Positions 10,216-20,828 are shown, counted from the stretch's first letter. The stretch is DNA of 43,960 nt from Gammaproteobacteria bacterium (GCA_030066315.1 JASJBW010000007.1:1-43960); one strand, 5' to 3'. The notes: a model not told the origin generated them from the sequence alone. Numbers and translations: made by a program.

Positions 10216-11151
10216 GTGCCTTCTGGTTATTCCATATCTCGTCGCCAATTGTTAAAGCAAGGATTACTGCTGGGGAGTATTGCGGCAGTACCCGCGCTGG
10301 GCAGTCAAATAAGCAAAAGACCGATCATTACCAAACCCATCCCTACCTCTGGTCAACCTCTACCCATCATTGGCATGGGCACCTGGATCACTTTCAATGT
10401 AGGACAGGATATTGAAGCCCGCTTGAAACGGACTCAAGTCTTAAAAACTTTTCTTGAACAAGGCGGCCAACTTGTTGATTCATCTCCGATGTATGGTTCT
10501 GCAGAAGAAGTACTGGGATTTTGTCGTCAACAGCTGGGCCAAAGAGCTGACGACTTATTCTCTGCGACAAAGGTTTGGACGTCCAGTACTTCCGAAGGTC
10601 GCTCTCAAATCGACAATTCTCATCGTTTATGGGGATTGGATAAATTTAATTTGTTTCAGGTCCATAACCTGGTCAACTGGCGCGATCATCTCGATACATT
10701 ATTCAATATGAAAGCGGAGGGCCGACTTCAGTATGTGGGTATCACGACGTCTCATGGACGTCGGCATGTCGACCTAGAACAGATCATGAAAACGCAACCG
10801 ATTGATTTTGTTCAGTTAACTTACCATATTGACAACCGGGCCGTGGAAAAACGACTGTTACCCCTGGCTCAAGATCGGGGAATTGCAATCATTGCCAATC
10901 GTCCTTTCAGTGGCGGTGATCTTTTTGATGACTATGAACATCAACCTTTACCTGAGTGGAGCCACGAAATAGACTGCCATAACTGGGCACAATTTTTTCT
11001 TAAATTTGTTGTCTCCCATCCAGCCATCACCTGTGCGATTCCTGCAACTTCTCGAGTAGACCATATGCTTGAAAACATGGGCGCCTTAAAGGGTCCTTTA
11101 CCCGAAGCTGACATGCGCAAAGAAATGCTTAAATATGTATCTCGACTTTAA
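10216..11151 (+). CDS. Tat-signal aldo/keto reductase
   Basis: GTG start; MPSGYSISRRQLLKQGLLLGSIAAVPALG; AKR motifs DSSPMYGSAEEVLG, ATKVW, FQVHN, VQLTY. Confidence 0.85.
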   Translation: MPSGYSISRRQLLKQGLLLGSIAAVPALGSQISKRPIITKPIPTSGQPLPIIGMGTWITFNVGQDIEARLKRTQVLKTFLEQGGQLVDSSPMYGSAEEVLGFCRQQLGQRADDLFSATKVWTSSTSEGRSQIDNSHRLWGLDKFNLFQVHNLVNWRDHLDTLFNMKAEGRLQYVGITTSHGRRHVDLEQIMKTQPIDFVQLTYHIDNRAVEKRLLPLAQDRGIAIIANRPFSGGDLFDDYEHQPLPEWSHEIDCHNWAQFFLKFVVSHPAITCAIPATSRVDHMLENMGALKGPLPEADMRKEMLKYVSRL

Positions 11152-11834
11152 TGGAAGATCTATTCAGCTATCGCCTGACCGATTTTCTAATGTTTTCGGA
11201 GCAAACTTATTGGCGTCTTTTTAGCCGATACAACCAATCTATATTTCCACTGCCCTTGCTTTCACTGGCTTTTGGCCTCTACTGTTTATATGCCTTTGTA
11301 GCCTTCAAGAAGATAGTGATTAAGCCACTACTCATGCTGATCGCATTGGCATGGTTATGGATCGGTTTTCGTTTTTTTGGGCAATTGTATAGTGAAATTA
11401 ATGTCTATGCTGGATACCTCGCGGTCCTATTCTGGCTCCAGGGCCTTCTCTTATTATCAAGATCATTTAAAACGGTGACCTATCATGCTTGGTTTCGACA
11501 CCCTTTCGAGAGGTATATAGGTTGGGTGCTCTGGATAATGGCCCTATTAATGCTTCCGTTATTTGAAATTTTACTGGGCAAATCGATGAATGCGACCTCG
11601 AGTTTTGCATTGACGCCCGATAGCATTGCAATCGTATCCATAGCTTTAGTTTTGATTTTAAATATTAAACCTTGGTGGGTACTGGCGGCAGCGCTCTGGT
11701 TAATGATAAGTACATTAACTTACTGGGCCATGGGATCTTTATTAAGCCTGCCACCCTTCATCACACTGCTGATTTATGGCTGGGCGCATTGGTTACAAAA
11801 GCGCAATAAAACAGGCGATAATCCGAGTATTTAA
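11151..11834 (+). CDS. Polytopic membrane protein, DUF6064-like
   Basis: 227 aa with several hydrophobic segments; TAATG overlap with the AKR stop; sequence layout resembles DUF6064 from memory. Confidence 0.6.
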   Translation: MEDLFSYRLTDFLMFSEQTYWRLFSRYNQSIFPLPLLSLAFGLYCLYAFVAFKKIVIKPLLMLIALAWLWIGFRFFGQLYSEINVYAGYLAVLFWLQGLLLLSRSFKTVTYHAWFRHPFERYIGWVLWIMALLMLPLFEILLGKSMNATSSFALTPDSIAIVSIALVLILNIKPWWVLAAALWLMISTLTYWAMGSLLSLPPFITLLIYGWAHWLQKRNKTGDNPSI

Positions 11835-11901
11835 AACCAGAATATTATTATTCTAAAAAAAAAGAGGTTAAAACACCCTTTTCATTGGCATGATCCAAAC
11901 T

Positions 11902-12636
11902 TTACAGGCATTGATCGCGTGTAAAGCCCTTATTAAGTCTCTTGCCATGCTGATAACCTTTCCAATAGGCTTTTTTAGCATCATCCTGATAGTCATCCGG
12001 CATTTTATGAATAACCTCGTTGAAATCTCGGGTCACCACTTTGTTATCCCCACAAAATTTCCTGCGGAAGGCGAGTTGGCCACTCAGTTCAGCGATGCGT
12101 AAATGTTTCATCTTGGGATCTTCGGAAGGTTCTTCGGCCTTCGGTTGGGTGGTTTGCGCTTCCTCAGGTTGTGTTTTTGGATCTTCTTTTACTTTCGCTT
12201 CCACCTCTTTATCGCTACGTGTTCTCGACTGGGTAAGACGTTCACATTCATCTTCAGACAGTAGCGGTGTTTCTGCTTTGCTTTGATCGAAACCCTCTTG
12301 AAACGCATCACGCATAGGGTCACGATAATCTACCGGCATTCTTTGTACCCGACGCGTGAATTCAGCCAGCACATCGGCCTGACCACACTGCAAGCGGGAA
12401 TAACTTAACTTGCCAAGAGTTTTAGATAGATTGACCACCGTAGCCGTAGCCGCTGCGGTGGTCTTGGCCTTTTCTTCTTCTGATAATGGTTCTTCAGAGG
12501 GAGGCGCCTGAAATTGCTCAATAGCCCGGTCAATGATGTCCATCACTGAACTCAAGCCCTGGTCACGCAACGCCATCACGGATCCAGGTAAAAAAAATGA
12601 TAAGCAAATCAACAATATGGAAGCGGTTTTAATCAT
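11902..12636 (-). CDS. Secreted uncharacterised protein with two copies of a ~65 aa two-Cys domain
   Basis: Signal peptide MIKTASILLICLSFFLPGSVMA; internal duplication visible by eye; Glu/Pro/Lys-rich linker. Confidence 0.7.
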   Translation of the reverse strand: MIKTASILLICLSFFLPGSVMALRDQGLSSVMDIIDRAIEQFQAPPSEEPLSEEEKAKTTAAATATVVNLSKTLGKLSYSRLQCGQADVLAEFTRRVQRMPVDYRDPMRDAFQEGFDQSKAETPLLSEDECERLTQSRTRSDKEVEAKVKEDPKTQPEEAQTTQPKAEEPSEDPKMKHLRIAELSGQLAFRRKFCGDNKVVTRDFNEVIHKMPDDYQDDAKKAYWKGYQHGKRLNKGFTRDQCL

Positions 12637-12869
12637 TGAACAATAACTCTTGGTTTTATCTGGGAATTAAAGCATGTTCCATCCATTTCATCCACCACCG
12701 ACATCACAAGATGAAGAGATTTATATTTTCAATACAAGGTATTTAAGTATAACTCGCGCTGAAATCCTTAATAAGGTTGCTTTTTACCCCGGCAAAAGAG
12801 TATTTTGGGTAAATGCTGCAGCGCAACAATGGACGCTGGCGATATCTTATAATAATTAGGAGAGTGACT

Positions 12870-14177
12870 GTGAACCGACAAGAACAGATAAAACAACTTG
12901 AAAATGACTGGCTTACCAACCCTCGTTGGGCGAATGTAAAACGTGGCTATAGCGCTGAAGATGTGGTGCGACTGAGGGGATCGATTCAGCCTGAATATAC
13001 CCTCGCCCGTCGCGGTGCCGAAAAACTCTGGGAAAAAATCAATGGCGGAGCCAGAAAAGGCTATGTCAATGCATTTGGTGCGATAACCGCTGGACAAGCC
13101 ATGCAACAGGCCAAAGCTGGGCTTGAAGCCGTCTATCTCTCGGGTTGGCAGGTTGCTGCAGACGGCAATACCTCCGAAACCATGTATCCCGATCAATCGC
13201 TCTATGCTTATGATTCTGTACCCACCATGGTGCGTCGCATCAATAATACTTTTAAACGGGCTGATGAAATTCAGTGGGGTCGAGGCATCGATGAAGGCAG
13301 TGAAGAATTTGTGGATTATTTTCTCCCGATTGTAGCCGATGCAGAAGCGGGGTTTGGCGGTGTACTCAACGCCTTTGAATTAATGAAAAACATGATTACC
13401 GCCGGTGCTGCAGGGGTTCACTTTGAAGATCAATTGGCCGCTGTTAAAAAGTGCGGGCATATGGGTGGCAAAGTGCTCGTTCCGACGGGTGAAGCCATCC
13501 AAAAATTGATCGCGGCTCGTTTTGCTGCAGATGTCATGGGAGTACCGACAATCGTTCTGGCACGAACCGATGCGGAGGCTGCCAACCTGTTGACCTCGGA
13601 TGTAGACGAGAACGATAAACCTTTTTGCACCGGTGAACGAACTGCGGAAGGTTTCTATCGTGTTAAAAATGGACTGGAACAAGCCATCAGTCGTGGTGTT
13701 GCCTATGCTCCTTATGCTGATCTGGTCTGGTGTGAAACCGGCAAACCTGACATTGGTTTTGCGCGCGAATTTGCCCAAGCGGTACTGGCGGCAAACCCGG
13801 GGCAACTTTTATCTTATAACTGCTCACCCTCCTTCAACTGGAAAGGTAACTTGTCCGAATCCGAAATTGCCTCTTTCCAGGATGAATTGTCTGCATTGGG
13901 TTACAAGTACCAGTTCATTACCCTGGCAGGTATCCACATTAACTGGTACAACACCTTCCAGTTCGCTCATGCCTATGCACGGGGCGAAGGCATGAAACAC
14001 TATACTGAAATGGTCCAAGAACCTGAATTTGCTGCGCGTGAGCAAGGCTATACGTTCGTGTCTCATCAGCAAGAGGTAGGTGCGGGTTACTTCGACGATG
14101 TGACCACCGTCATCCAAGGCGGCTCTTCTTCGGTAACGGCTTTGACCGGGTCTACTGAAGAAGAACAGTTCGGTTAA
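12870..14177 (+). CDS. aceA: Isocitrate lyase (GTG start)
   Basis: [20 protein letters not shown] start preceded by TTAGGAGAG; catalytic [23 protein letters not shown]. Confidence 0.95.
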   Translation: MNRQEQIKQLENDWLTNPRWANVKRGYSAEDVVRLRGSIQPEYTLARRGAEKLWEKINGGARKGYVNAFGAITAGQAMQQAKAGLEAVYLSGWQVAADGNTSETMYPDQSLYAYDSVPTMVRRINNTFKRADEIQWGRGIDEGSEEFVDYFLPIVADAEAGFGGVLNAFELMKNMITAGAAGVHFEDQLAAVKKCGHMGGKVLVPTGEAIQKLIAARFAADVMGVPTIVLARTDAEAANLLTSDVDENDKPFCTGERTAEGFYRVKNGLEQAISRGVAYAPYADLVWCETGKPDIGFAREFAQAVLAANPGQLLSYNCSPSFNWKGNLSESEIASFQDELSALGYKYQFITLAGIHINWYNTFQFAHAYARGEGMKHYTEMVQEPEFAAREQGYTFVSHQQEVGAGYFDDVTTVIQGGSSSVTALTGSTEEEQFG

Positions 14178-14193
14178 AAAATCTCTCCTCGTT

Positions 14194-14244
14194 TCTGGAA
14201 ACGGTAATCCGCTGACTGGGTTGCCGTTCTCCAGACATTTTTTT
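14194..14244 (+). terminator. Hairpin with T-rich tail between aceA and aceK (terminator/attenuator-like)
   Basis: TCTGGAAACGGTAATCC / loop / GGGTTGCCGTTCTCCAGA pair with one bulge and G-U pairs, followed by CATTTTTTT. Confidence 0.65.
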
Positions 14245-14344
14245 CACATCGGTTGAGTATTGATCAATAGCTAAGCGGGCATATAACATGGGTACATGCG
14301 CACTGACCAAAAAGCCTACTGCCCCCCTGGTTTCCGGAATCAAT

Positions 14345-16078
14345 ATGGAAATTGATGCGCAACTGATTGCCCAGACCATACTCAGGGGTTTTAACAAGCA
14401 TTATCGAATTTTTCTCGAGATCACGAAGGGGGCCCAACATCGATTTGAACATTGCGAATGGGACGCTGACCGTAAAGCTTCAAAAAAACGTATCACCTTG
14501 TATACCAAGCGGGTTTGGGAATCGATCGCGAAATTACGTCAAGATTTCGACCTGAATCAATTTGATGAAGCCCTGTGGAAACAGGTAAAAATTGAATACC
14601 TGCAATGCCTGTATGAACATAAACAACCTGAACTCGCTGAAACCTTTTTTAATTCAGTGTTCACCTCTCTGTTTCATCGTCGTTATTACAACAATGACCA
14701 TATTTTTGTTCGCCCCGGGCTTTCGACAGAGTATCTCGATGATGAACTGACTTACATTGGCTTTTATCCCACTCGGCATGGACTGACTAAAACCGTACGT
14801 CAAATCCTGACTTTAAATAACCTTTCCCTACCCTATGAGGATCTAAACCGGGATGTAAGAAGAGTGGTCTCTATCATTAAGAAAAAAATGTTACCGTACC
14901 TGGAGTTTCGTCAACATTTTCAATTGCGAATTTTAACCAGCCTGTTTTATCGTAATAAGGCTGGCTACATTATCGGTATGGGCGTGAACGGTGATCAGAT
15001 CATTCCTTTTGCCATCCCTATTTTGAATAATGAAAAGGGACACTTGTATGTAGATACCCTGATTCACGAACAAAATGATATTGCCAACCTGTTCAGCTTT
15101 GCACGCACCTATTTTATGGTGGATACCAATACGCCGTCGGCCATCGTTAATTTTTTATTACGCATGTTACCCACCAAGTCCAAAGCCGACATTTATACGG
15201 CCATAGGCCTTCAGAAACAGGGGAAATCTGAGTTTTATCGAGATTTTCTGCATCACTTAAAACATTCTTCCGACCAACTTGAAATTGCTCCAGGTATTAA
15301 AGGCATGGTGATGACAGTGTTCAATCTGCCTTCCTATCCTTACGTGTTTAAAGTGATTAATGATCAGTTTGCGCCACCGAAGAAAACCACGCGAAAACTG
15401 GTCAAGGAAAAATACCAGATCATCAAGATGCATGACCGGGTAGGCCGTATGGCCGATACCCTGGAATATTCCTATGCCGCGTTTCCGCTATCTCGGATTT
15501 CTGATGATCTGTTACACGAGCTCAAGAAAAAAATACCTTCCAGCATTGAATTTGAAAACCAAATGTTGATCATCCGCCACCTGTATATAGAACGACGCCT
15601 GGATCCTTTGAATTTATATCTTTCAAACCCTCAAAATGACGGCGAGGCCGTCATACGTGATTATGCTCGTGCGATTAAGGATATGGCTGCCGCCAATATC
15701 TTTGCCGGAGACTTATTGCTGAAAAATTTTGGGGTTACTCGACATGGTCGTGTCATTTTTTATGACTATGATGAAATTGAATTCATGACCGACATGAATT
15801 TTAGACATATTCCCGAAGCACTGACACCGGAACAGGAAATGGCTTCGGAACCCTGGTATTCAATTGGTGCAAATGATGTCTTTCCCGAAGAATTCATTCA
15901 TTTCATTACCGGACAACCTGCACTTAAACGTTTAATACGCGAGCAATATCCCGAGCTTTTTGATGCTGATTACTGGAAATCGGTACAGGAAGATATCAGA
16001 AATCATCGTTACCGCGATATTTTCCCTTATTCCAATCGAATACGATTTAAACATATCTATGCTGACGATAATCACTGA
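14345..16078 (+). CDS. aceK: Isocitrate dehydrogenase kinase/phosphatase
   Basis: LIAQTILRGFNKHYRIFLEITKGAQHRFE; GMVMTVFNLPSYPYVFKVI; LLLKNFGVTRHGRVIFYDYDEI. Start could also be 14288. Confidence 0.94.
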   Translation: MEIDAQLIAQTILRGFNKHYRIFLEITKGAQHRFEHCEWDADRKASKKRITLYTKRVWESIAKLRQDFDLNQFDEALWKQVKIEYLQCLYEHKQPELAETFFNSVFTSLFHRRYYNNDHIFVRPGLSTEYLDDELTYIGFYPTRHGLTKTVRQILTLNNLSLPYEDLNRDVRRVVSIIKKKMLPYLEFRQHFQLRILTSLFYRNKAGYIIGMGVNGDQIIPFAIPILNNEKGHLYVDTLIHEQNDIANLFSFARTYFMVDTNTPSAIVNFLLRMLPTKSKADIYTAIGLQKQGKSEFYRDFLHHLKHSSDQLEIAPGIKGMVMTVFNLPSYPYVFKVINDQFAPPKKTTRKLVKEKYQIIKMHDRVGRMADTLEYSYAAFPLSRISDDLLHELKKKIPSSIEFENQMLIIRHLYIERRLDPLNLYLSNPQNDGEAVIRDYARAIKDMAAANIFAGDLLLKNFGVTRHGRVIFYDYDEIEFMTDMNFRHIPEALTPEQEMASEPWYSIGANDVFPEEFIHFITGQPALKRLIREQYPELFDADYWKSVQEDIRNHRYRDIFPYSNRIRFKHIYADDNH

Positions 16079-16160
16079 CCCTTGAACGGGAACACCACTA
16101 CCAGGGGAATTTTATATCTCCTTGATTATTCAGTTTTTATTTTAACGATTAGGAATTATT

Positions 16161-16190
16161 CAATGCTTTCTGAAAAAGCATTGGTTTTTT
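16161..16190 (+). terminator. Intrinsic terminator after aceK
   Basis: Perfect 9 bp stem CAATGCTTT / AAAGCATTG with 5 nt loop followed by GTTTTTT. Confidence 0.75.
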
Positions 16191-16285
16191 AATGGTGACT
16201 ATTGGGATTCACTGCCTCAAAGTAACTCGAATCACCGTTATCATGATAAACATTGTTAATACGTGCCGATTTCAATGAGTGATCT

Positions 16286-16777
16286 ATGACCTTTAAAACC
16301 GCCGACCTTTGTGATGATCATTTTGATCGCGTAAAAGTGATGCAGCCAGGCTTCATGGATTTTGGCGGTCAGATCATGTTTTCCGGTCAGGTTTCAACCA
16401 TTAAATGTTATGAAGATAATTCTAAAGTCAGGCAACAACTGAGCACAGCCGGAATGGGGCGCGTGCTGGTTGTCGATGCAGGCGGATCAAGACGTTGTGC
16501 AATGCTGGGTGACATACTCGCCGGTATGGCTGTCGATAATGGTTGGTCGGGTATAGTGATGTACGGTTTGATTCGTGATAGCTATGAAATCAGTCAGATG
16601 CCTCTGGGTGTGAAAGCTTTAGGGACCTATCCGCTGAAAAGTAAAAAACAAGATATCGGTGACATTGATGTTGAGATCTCATTTGGCGGTGTTGACATCC
16701 GACCGGGTGATTACCTTTATGCTGACCATGACGGTATTATTATCAGTAAAAACAATCTAATACCCAGTAACACTTAG
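16286..16777 (+). CDS. RraA-family protein (HMG/CHA aldolase-like signature)
   Basis: LCDDHFDRVKVMQPGFMDFGGQIMFSGQVSTIKCYEDN; GRVLVVDAGGSRRCAMLGDILAGMAVDNGWSGIVMYGLIRDS; GDYLYADHDGIIIS. Confidence 0.87.
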   Translation: MTFKTADLCDDHFDRVKVMQPGFMDFGGQIMFSGQVSTIKCYEDNSKVRQQLSTAGMGRVLVVDAGGSRRCAMLGDILAGMAVDNGWSGIVMYGLIRDSYEISQMPLGVKALGTYPLKSKKQDIGDIDVEISFGGVDIRPGDYLYADHDGIIISKNNLIPSNT

Positions 16778-16811
16778 AACAATAAATTAAAAGATATGAG
16801 AGGAGTGCAAT

Positions 16812-18704
16812 ATGAGTAGTTACCAACAGATATATCAACAGTCTATAGAGGACCCCGACGGTTTCTGGGCAGCAGCGGCAGATCAACTGCATTGGTATAA
16901 AAAATGGGATCGGGTCATAGACATGCAGGCCAAACCCGTTCCACGCTGGTTCGAAGGTGGCGAAATCAACACTTGTTATAACGCGGTGGATCGGCACGTT
17001 GAATCCGGCTTGGGTGATCAGACGGCCATTATTTATGACTCACCCATAACCAACCAGCAAACCAAGATCAGTTATGCAGAACTTCTGGATCAAGTTTCCA
17101 GATTTGCCGGGGTTCTTCAAAAGCATGGAGCTGGTAAAGGGGATCGAGTCATCATCTATATGCCCATGATACCTGAAGCGGCGATTGCAATGCTGGCTTG
17201 TGCCCGAATAGGTGCCATCCACTCTGTTGTTTTTGGTGGTTTTGCCGCCAATGAACTGGCAACCCGTATTGATGATGCAAAACCTGTCATTATCGTATCC
17301 GCCAGTTGCGGTATCGAACCGGGTCGTGTGGTCAAATACAAACCCTTGCTGGATGAGGCGATAGATGTCGCAACACATAAGGTCAGTCGTTGCATCCTTA
17401 AAGCCCGCCCCCAAGCCGAGGCAGGCCTCATTGACGGTCGAGATTTTGACTGGGATACCGAAATAGACCCTGCTGAACCCGTAGATTGTGTCCCTGTTGC
17501 GTCCACAGATCCTCTGTACATTCTGTATACCTCGGGTACTACCGGTCAACCAAAAGGCGTTATTCGCGACAATGGTGGCCATGCCGTGGCCATGCATTGG
17601 ACCATGAAGAACATTTACAATGTAGACACCGGTGATGTCTATTGGGCCGCTTCTGACGTCGGCTGGGTGGTTGGTCATAGTTATATCGTTTATGCTCCTC
17701 TACTCAAAGGCTGCACCACCATCATGTATGAGGGTAAACCGGTGGGAACACCTGACCCAGGTGCATTTTGGCGCGTTATCAATGAACACCAGGTACGCGT
17801 TTTATTCACCGCCCCTACTGCCTTTCGTGCCATTAAAAAGGAAGACCCAGAAGGTCACTATCTCAAGAATTATGACCTATCCTGCATGGACGCTTTGTTT
17901 CTTGCCGGCGAGCGCTGCGACCCTGATACCTTATTCTGGGCCCGTGATAAATTACAAAAACCGGTTGTTGATCATTGGTGGCAAACTGAAACGGGCTGGG
18001 CAATCGCTTCCAATCCACTCGGAATTGAACCCATGGAAATCAAGCCTGGATCGCCTACGGTTTCAATGCCTGGATATGATGTTCAGGTATTGTCGGAAGA
18101 AGGGGAGCCAATGCCTGCTGGAGAAATGGGTAACATTGTTATTAAACTGCCTATGCCCCCTTCCTGCTTACCCAGCCTGTGGGGTAATGATCAACGTTTC
18201 ATCGATTCCTATTTATCCAAATATGAGGGTTATTACCTGACCGGTGATGCGGGCTACAAGGATGAGGATGGCTATCTTTGGATCATGAGTCGCACAGACG
18301 ACGTCATCAATGTGGCGGGGCACCGCCTTTCTACAGGTGCGATGGAAGAGGTATTGTCAGGACATGAAGATATCGCGGAATGTGCGGTCATTGGCGTCGC
18401 CGATGCCTTGAAAGGTCAGATGCCATTGGGCTTATTAGTTCTGAAAGCGGGGATTGATCGACCAGAAGAAGAGATCGTTAAAGAACTGGTGCAGAGGGTT
18501 CGTGATCAAATCGGTCCGGTGGCGGCCTTCAAGATGGCTAAAATCGTTAAGCGCTTGCCCAAAACCCGTTCCGGAAAAATTCTTCGTGGCACCATGGTCA
18601 GTATTGCTGATGGTAAGGAATGGAAGATGCCGGCAACGATCGATGATCCCGCCATACTCAATGAAATCACCGAAGCCCTGCAGTCGCTCGGCTACGCCAA
18701 ATAA
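16812..18704 (+). CDS. prpE: Propionate-CoA ligase
   Basis: 630 aa AMP-forming acyl-CoA synthetase; YTSGTTGQPKGV, DHWWQTETGWAI, KTRSGKILRGTM; followed by prpB and prpC. Confidence 0.92.
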   Translation: MSSYQQIYQQSIEDPDGFWAAAADQLHWYKKWDRVIDMQAKPVPRWFEGGEINTCYNAVDRHVESGLGDQTAIIYDSPITNQQTKISYAELLDQVSRFAGVLQKHGAGKGDRVIIYMPMIPEAAIAMLACARIGAIHSVVFGGFAANELATRIDDAKPVIIVSASCGIEPGRVVKYKPLLDEAIDVATHKVSRCILKARPQAEAGLIDGRDFDWDTEIDPAEPVDCVPVASTDPLYILYTSGTTGQPKGVIRDNGGHAVAMHWTMKNIYNVDTGDVYWAASDVGWVVGHSYIVYAPLLKGCTTIMYEGKPVGTPDPGAFWRVINEHQVRVLFTAPTAFRAIKKEDPEGHYLKNYDLSCMDALFLAGERCDPDTLFWARDKLQKPVVDHWWQTETGWAIASNPLGIEPMEIKPGSPTVSMPGYDVQVLSEEGEPMPAGEMGNIVIKLPMPPSCLPSLWGNDQRFIDSYLSKYEGYYLTGDAGYKDEDGYLWIMSRTDDVINVAGHRLSTGAMEEVLSGHEDIAECAVIGVADALKGQMPLGLLVLKAGIDRPEEEIVKELVQRVRDQIGPVAAFKMAKIVKRLPKTRSGKILRGTMVSIADGKEWKMPATIDDPAILNEITEALQSLGYAK

Positions 18705-18719
18705 TTAAAGGGTACGCTT

Positions 18720-19607
18720 ATGAGCCAGACTTCACCTGGGAAAATTTTTCGTCAACTGGTTGCCTCAGAAAATCCGTTACAATGCGTTGGGGCAATCAAT
18801 GCCTATCATGCTCGTCTTGCACAGGCCTCCGGTTTCAAATCACTGTATATCTCCGGAGGTGGAGTCGCTGCGGGTTCTTGTGGTATTCCAGACTTGGGCA
18901 TCACCACTTTAGAAGATGTACTTACCGATTTACGTCGTATCACTGATGTCACTGATCTACCGGTTTTAGTGGATATTGATGTGGGCTGGGGAGGTGCTTT
19001 CAACATTGCCCGGGCCATTCGCTCCATGACCAAGTTTGGAGCAGCCGCTATACATATCGAAGACCAGGTCATGCAGAAACGTTGTGGTCACCGACCTAAT
19101 AAAGCCATTGTTTCTCAACAGGAAATGGTAGACCGCATCAAAGCGGCCGTCGATGCCAAGATAGATCCTGATTTTGTTATCATGGCCCGAACTGATGCTC
19201 TGGCAGTCGAAGGACTTCAATCTGCGATTGATCGCGCCGGTGCCTGTGTAGAAGCGGGTGCAGACATGATATTTCCTGAAGCTATCACCGAACTGGAGAT
19301 GTACCAGCAATTCATTGATGCCGTAAAGGTGCCGGTGCTGGCCAATATAACCGAGTTTGGCTCTACCCCTTTATTTACTACAGAAGAACTCGCAGGTGCT
19401 GGAGTCAGCATTGCACTGTATCCATTATCAGCTTTTCGCGCAGCCAATGCGGCTGCACTGAAGGTTTACCAAACGCTTATCACCGAAGGTAGTCAAAAAA
19501 ATGTAATCGATACCATGCAGACCCGGGCCGATCTTTATGACTACCTTGATTATCACAGTTACGAACAGAAACTCGATGCTCTGTTTGAGGAGGAGAAAGA
19601 ATTATGA
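18720..19607 (+). CDS. prpB: 2-methylisocitrate lyase
   Basis: 295 aa; [44 protein letters not shown]-type motif ([14 protein letters not shown]). Confidence 0.95.
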   Translation: MSQTSPGKIFRQLVASENPLQCVGAINAYHARLAQASGFKSLYISGGGVAAGSCGIPDLGITTLEDVLTDLRRITDVTDLPVLVDIDVGWGGAFNIARAIRSMTKFGAAAIHIEDQVMQKRCGHRPNKAIVSQQEMVDRIKAAVDAKIDPDFVIMARTDALAVEGLQSAIDRAGACVEAGADMIFPEAITELEMYQQFIDAVKVPVLANITEFGSTPLFTTEELAGAGVSIALYPLSAFRAANAAALKVYQTLITEGSQKNVIDTMQTRADLYDYLDYHSYEQKLDALFEEEKEL

Positions 19608-20758
19608 ATGCAACTGCCAATCAGATATTACCTAAAGCTAAAAAATCAGTAGCGCTGTCCGGCACTGCCGCTGGCAATACCGCAATCTGTACGGTAGGCC
19701 GAACGGGCAATGATCTGCACTATCGAGGCTACGATATTCTGGATTTTGCAGAAAAAGCGGAATTTGAAGAAATTGCCTATTTATTGATTCATGGGCATTT
19801 ACCCACCATGGCAGAATTAAATGCCTATAAAACCAAGCTTAAATCATTACGCAGTTTACCTCAGGCTGTAAAAAAAGCACTTGAAGCGATTCCAGCAACA
19901 GCCCATCCCATGGATGTCATGCGCACAGCATGTTCCGTGATGGGAACCTGCGTTCCCGAGAAGGATGATCATCCTGCTGCTGAAGCTCGGGATATCATTG
20001 ATCGCCTGATGGCCAATTTCGGCTCTGCCTTACTCTACTGGTACCACTTTGCTGTGAACGGCAAACGTATCGAGGTGGACACCGATGATGATTCCATTGG
20101 GGGTCATTTCCTGCACCTATTGCATGGCGAAAAACCTTCCGATTCCTGGGTAAGAGCCATGCATACCTCATTAATTCTATATGCTGAACATGAGTTCAAT
20201 GCCTCTACATTTACAGCCCGTGTCATCGCGGGTACTAACTCAGACATGTACTCCGCCATTACCGGTGCCATAGGAGCCTTAAGAGGTCCTAAACATGGAG
20301 GGGCCAACGAAGAGGCTTTCCGAATTCAAAGTCGTTACAATTCAGCTGATGAGGCTGAACAGAACATTCGCGAAAGGGTTGCTCGGAAAGAAATTGTCAT
20401 AGGTTTTGGTCATCCAGTGTATACCGTGGGTGATCCACGTAATGAAGTGATCAAGCGCGTCGCTAAAGAATTATCTGATGAAGCCGGAAATACTAAAATG
20501 TTCGATATTGCTGAACGTCTTGAATCCGTAATGTGGGCAATAAAAAAGATGTTCCCTAACCTTGACTGGTTTTCAGCCGTATCCTACAACCAGATGGGAG
20601 TCCCCACAGATATGTTTACTCCATTATTCGTGATTGCAAGGGTAACCGGTTGGGGTGCTCACGTTATTGAACAGCGTGAGGATGGCAAGATCATACGTCC
20701 TTCAGCCAATTATATTGGTCCCGAGAATCGGGAGTTTATTCCTATTGAAAACCGTTAA
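19604..20758 (+). CDS. prpC: 2-methylcitrate synthase
   Basis: 384 aa; [54 protein letters not shown] overlap with prpB. Confidence 0.95.
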   Translation: MNATANQILPKAKKSVALSGTAAGNTAICTVGRTGNDLHYRGYDILDFAEKAEFEEIAYLLIHGHLPTMAELNAYKTKLKSLRSLPQAVKKALEAIPATAHPMDVMRTACSVMGTCVPEKDDHPAAEARDIIDRLMANFGSALLYWYHFAVNGKRIEVDTDDDSIGGHFLHLLHGEKPSDSWVRAMHTSLILYAEHEFNASTFTARVIAGTNSDMYSAITGAIGALRGPKHGGANEEAFRIQSRYNSADEAEQNIRERVARKEIVIGFGHPVYTVGDPRNEVIKRVAKELSDEAGNTKMFDIAERLESVMWAIKKMFPNLDWFSAVSYNQMGVPTDMFTPLFVIARVTGWGAHVIEQREDGKIIRPSANYIGPENREFIPIENR

Positions 20759-20828
20759 TCCTGGTTAACTATGACAAGTGATATCAAAGAAGCCATAGCA
20801 TCCAAAACCATCGATAGAGGATTCTCCT

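Noticed and set aside
11838-11862. AGAATA-ttat-TATTCT repeat followed by an A-run between the two convergent genes
   Set aside because: Short AT-only stem; the A-run is on the wrong side to act as a minus-strand terminator and there is no T-tract on the plus strand.
12674-12859. 61 aa plus-strand ORF upstream of aceA
   Set aside because: Weak start context and no recognisable family; may be aceA leader DNA. Conservation analysis would decide.
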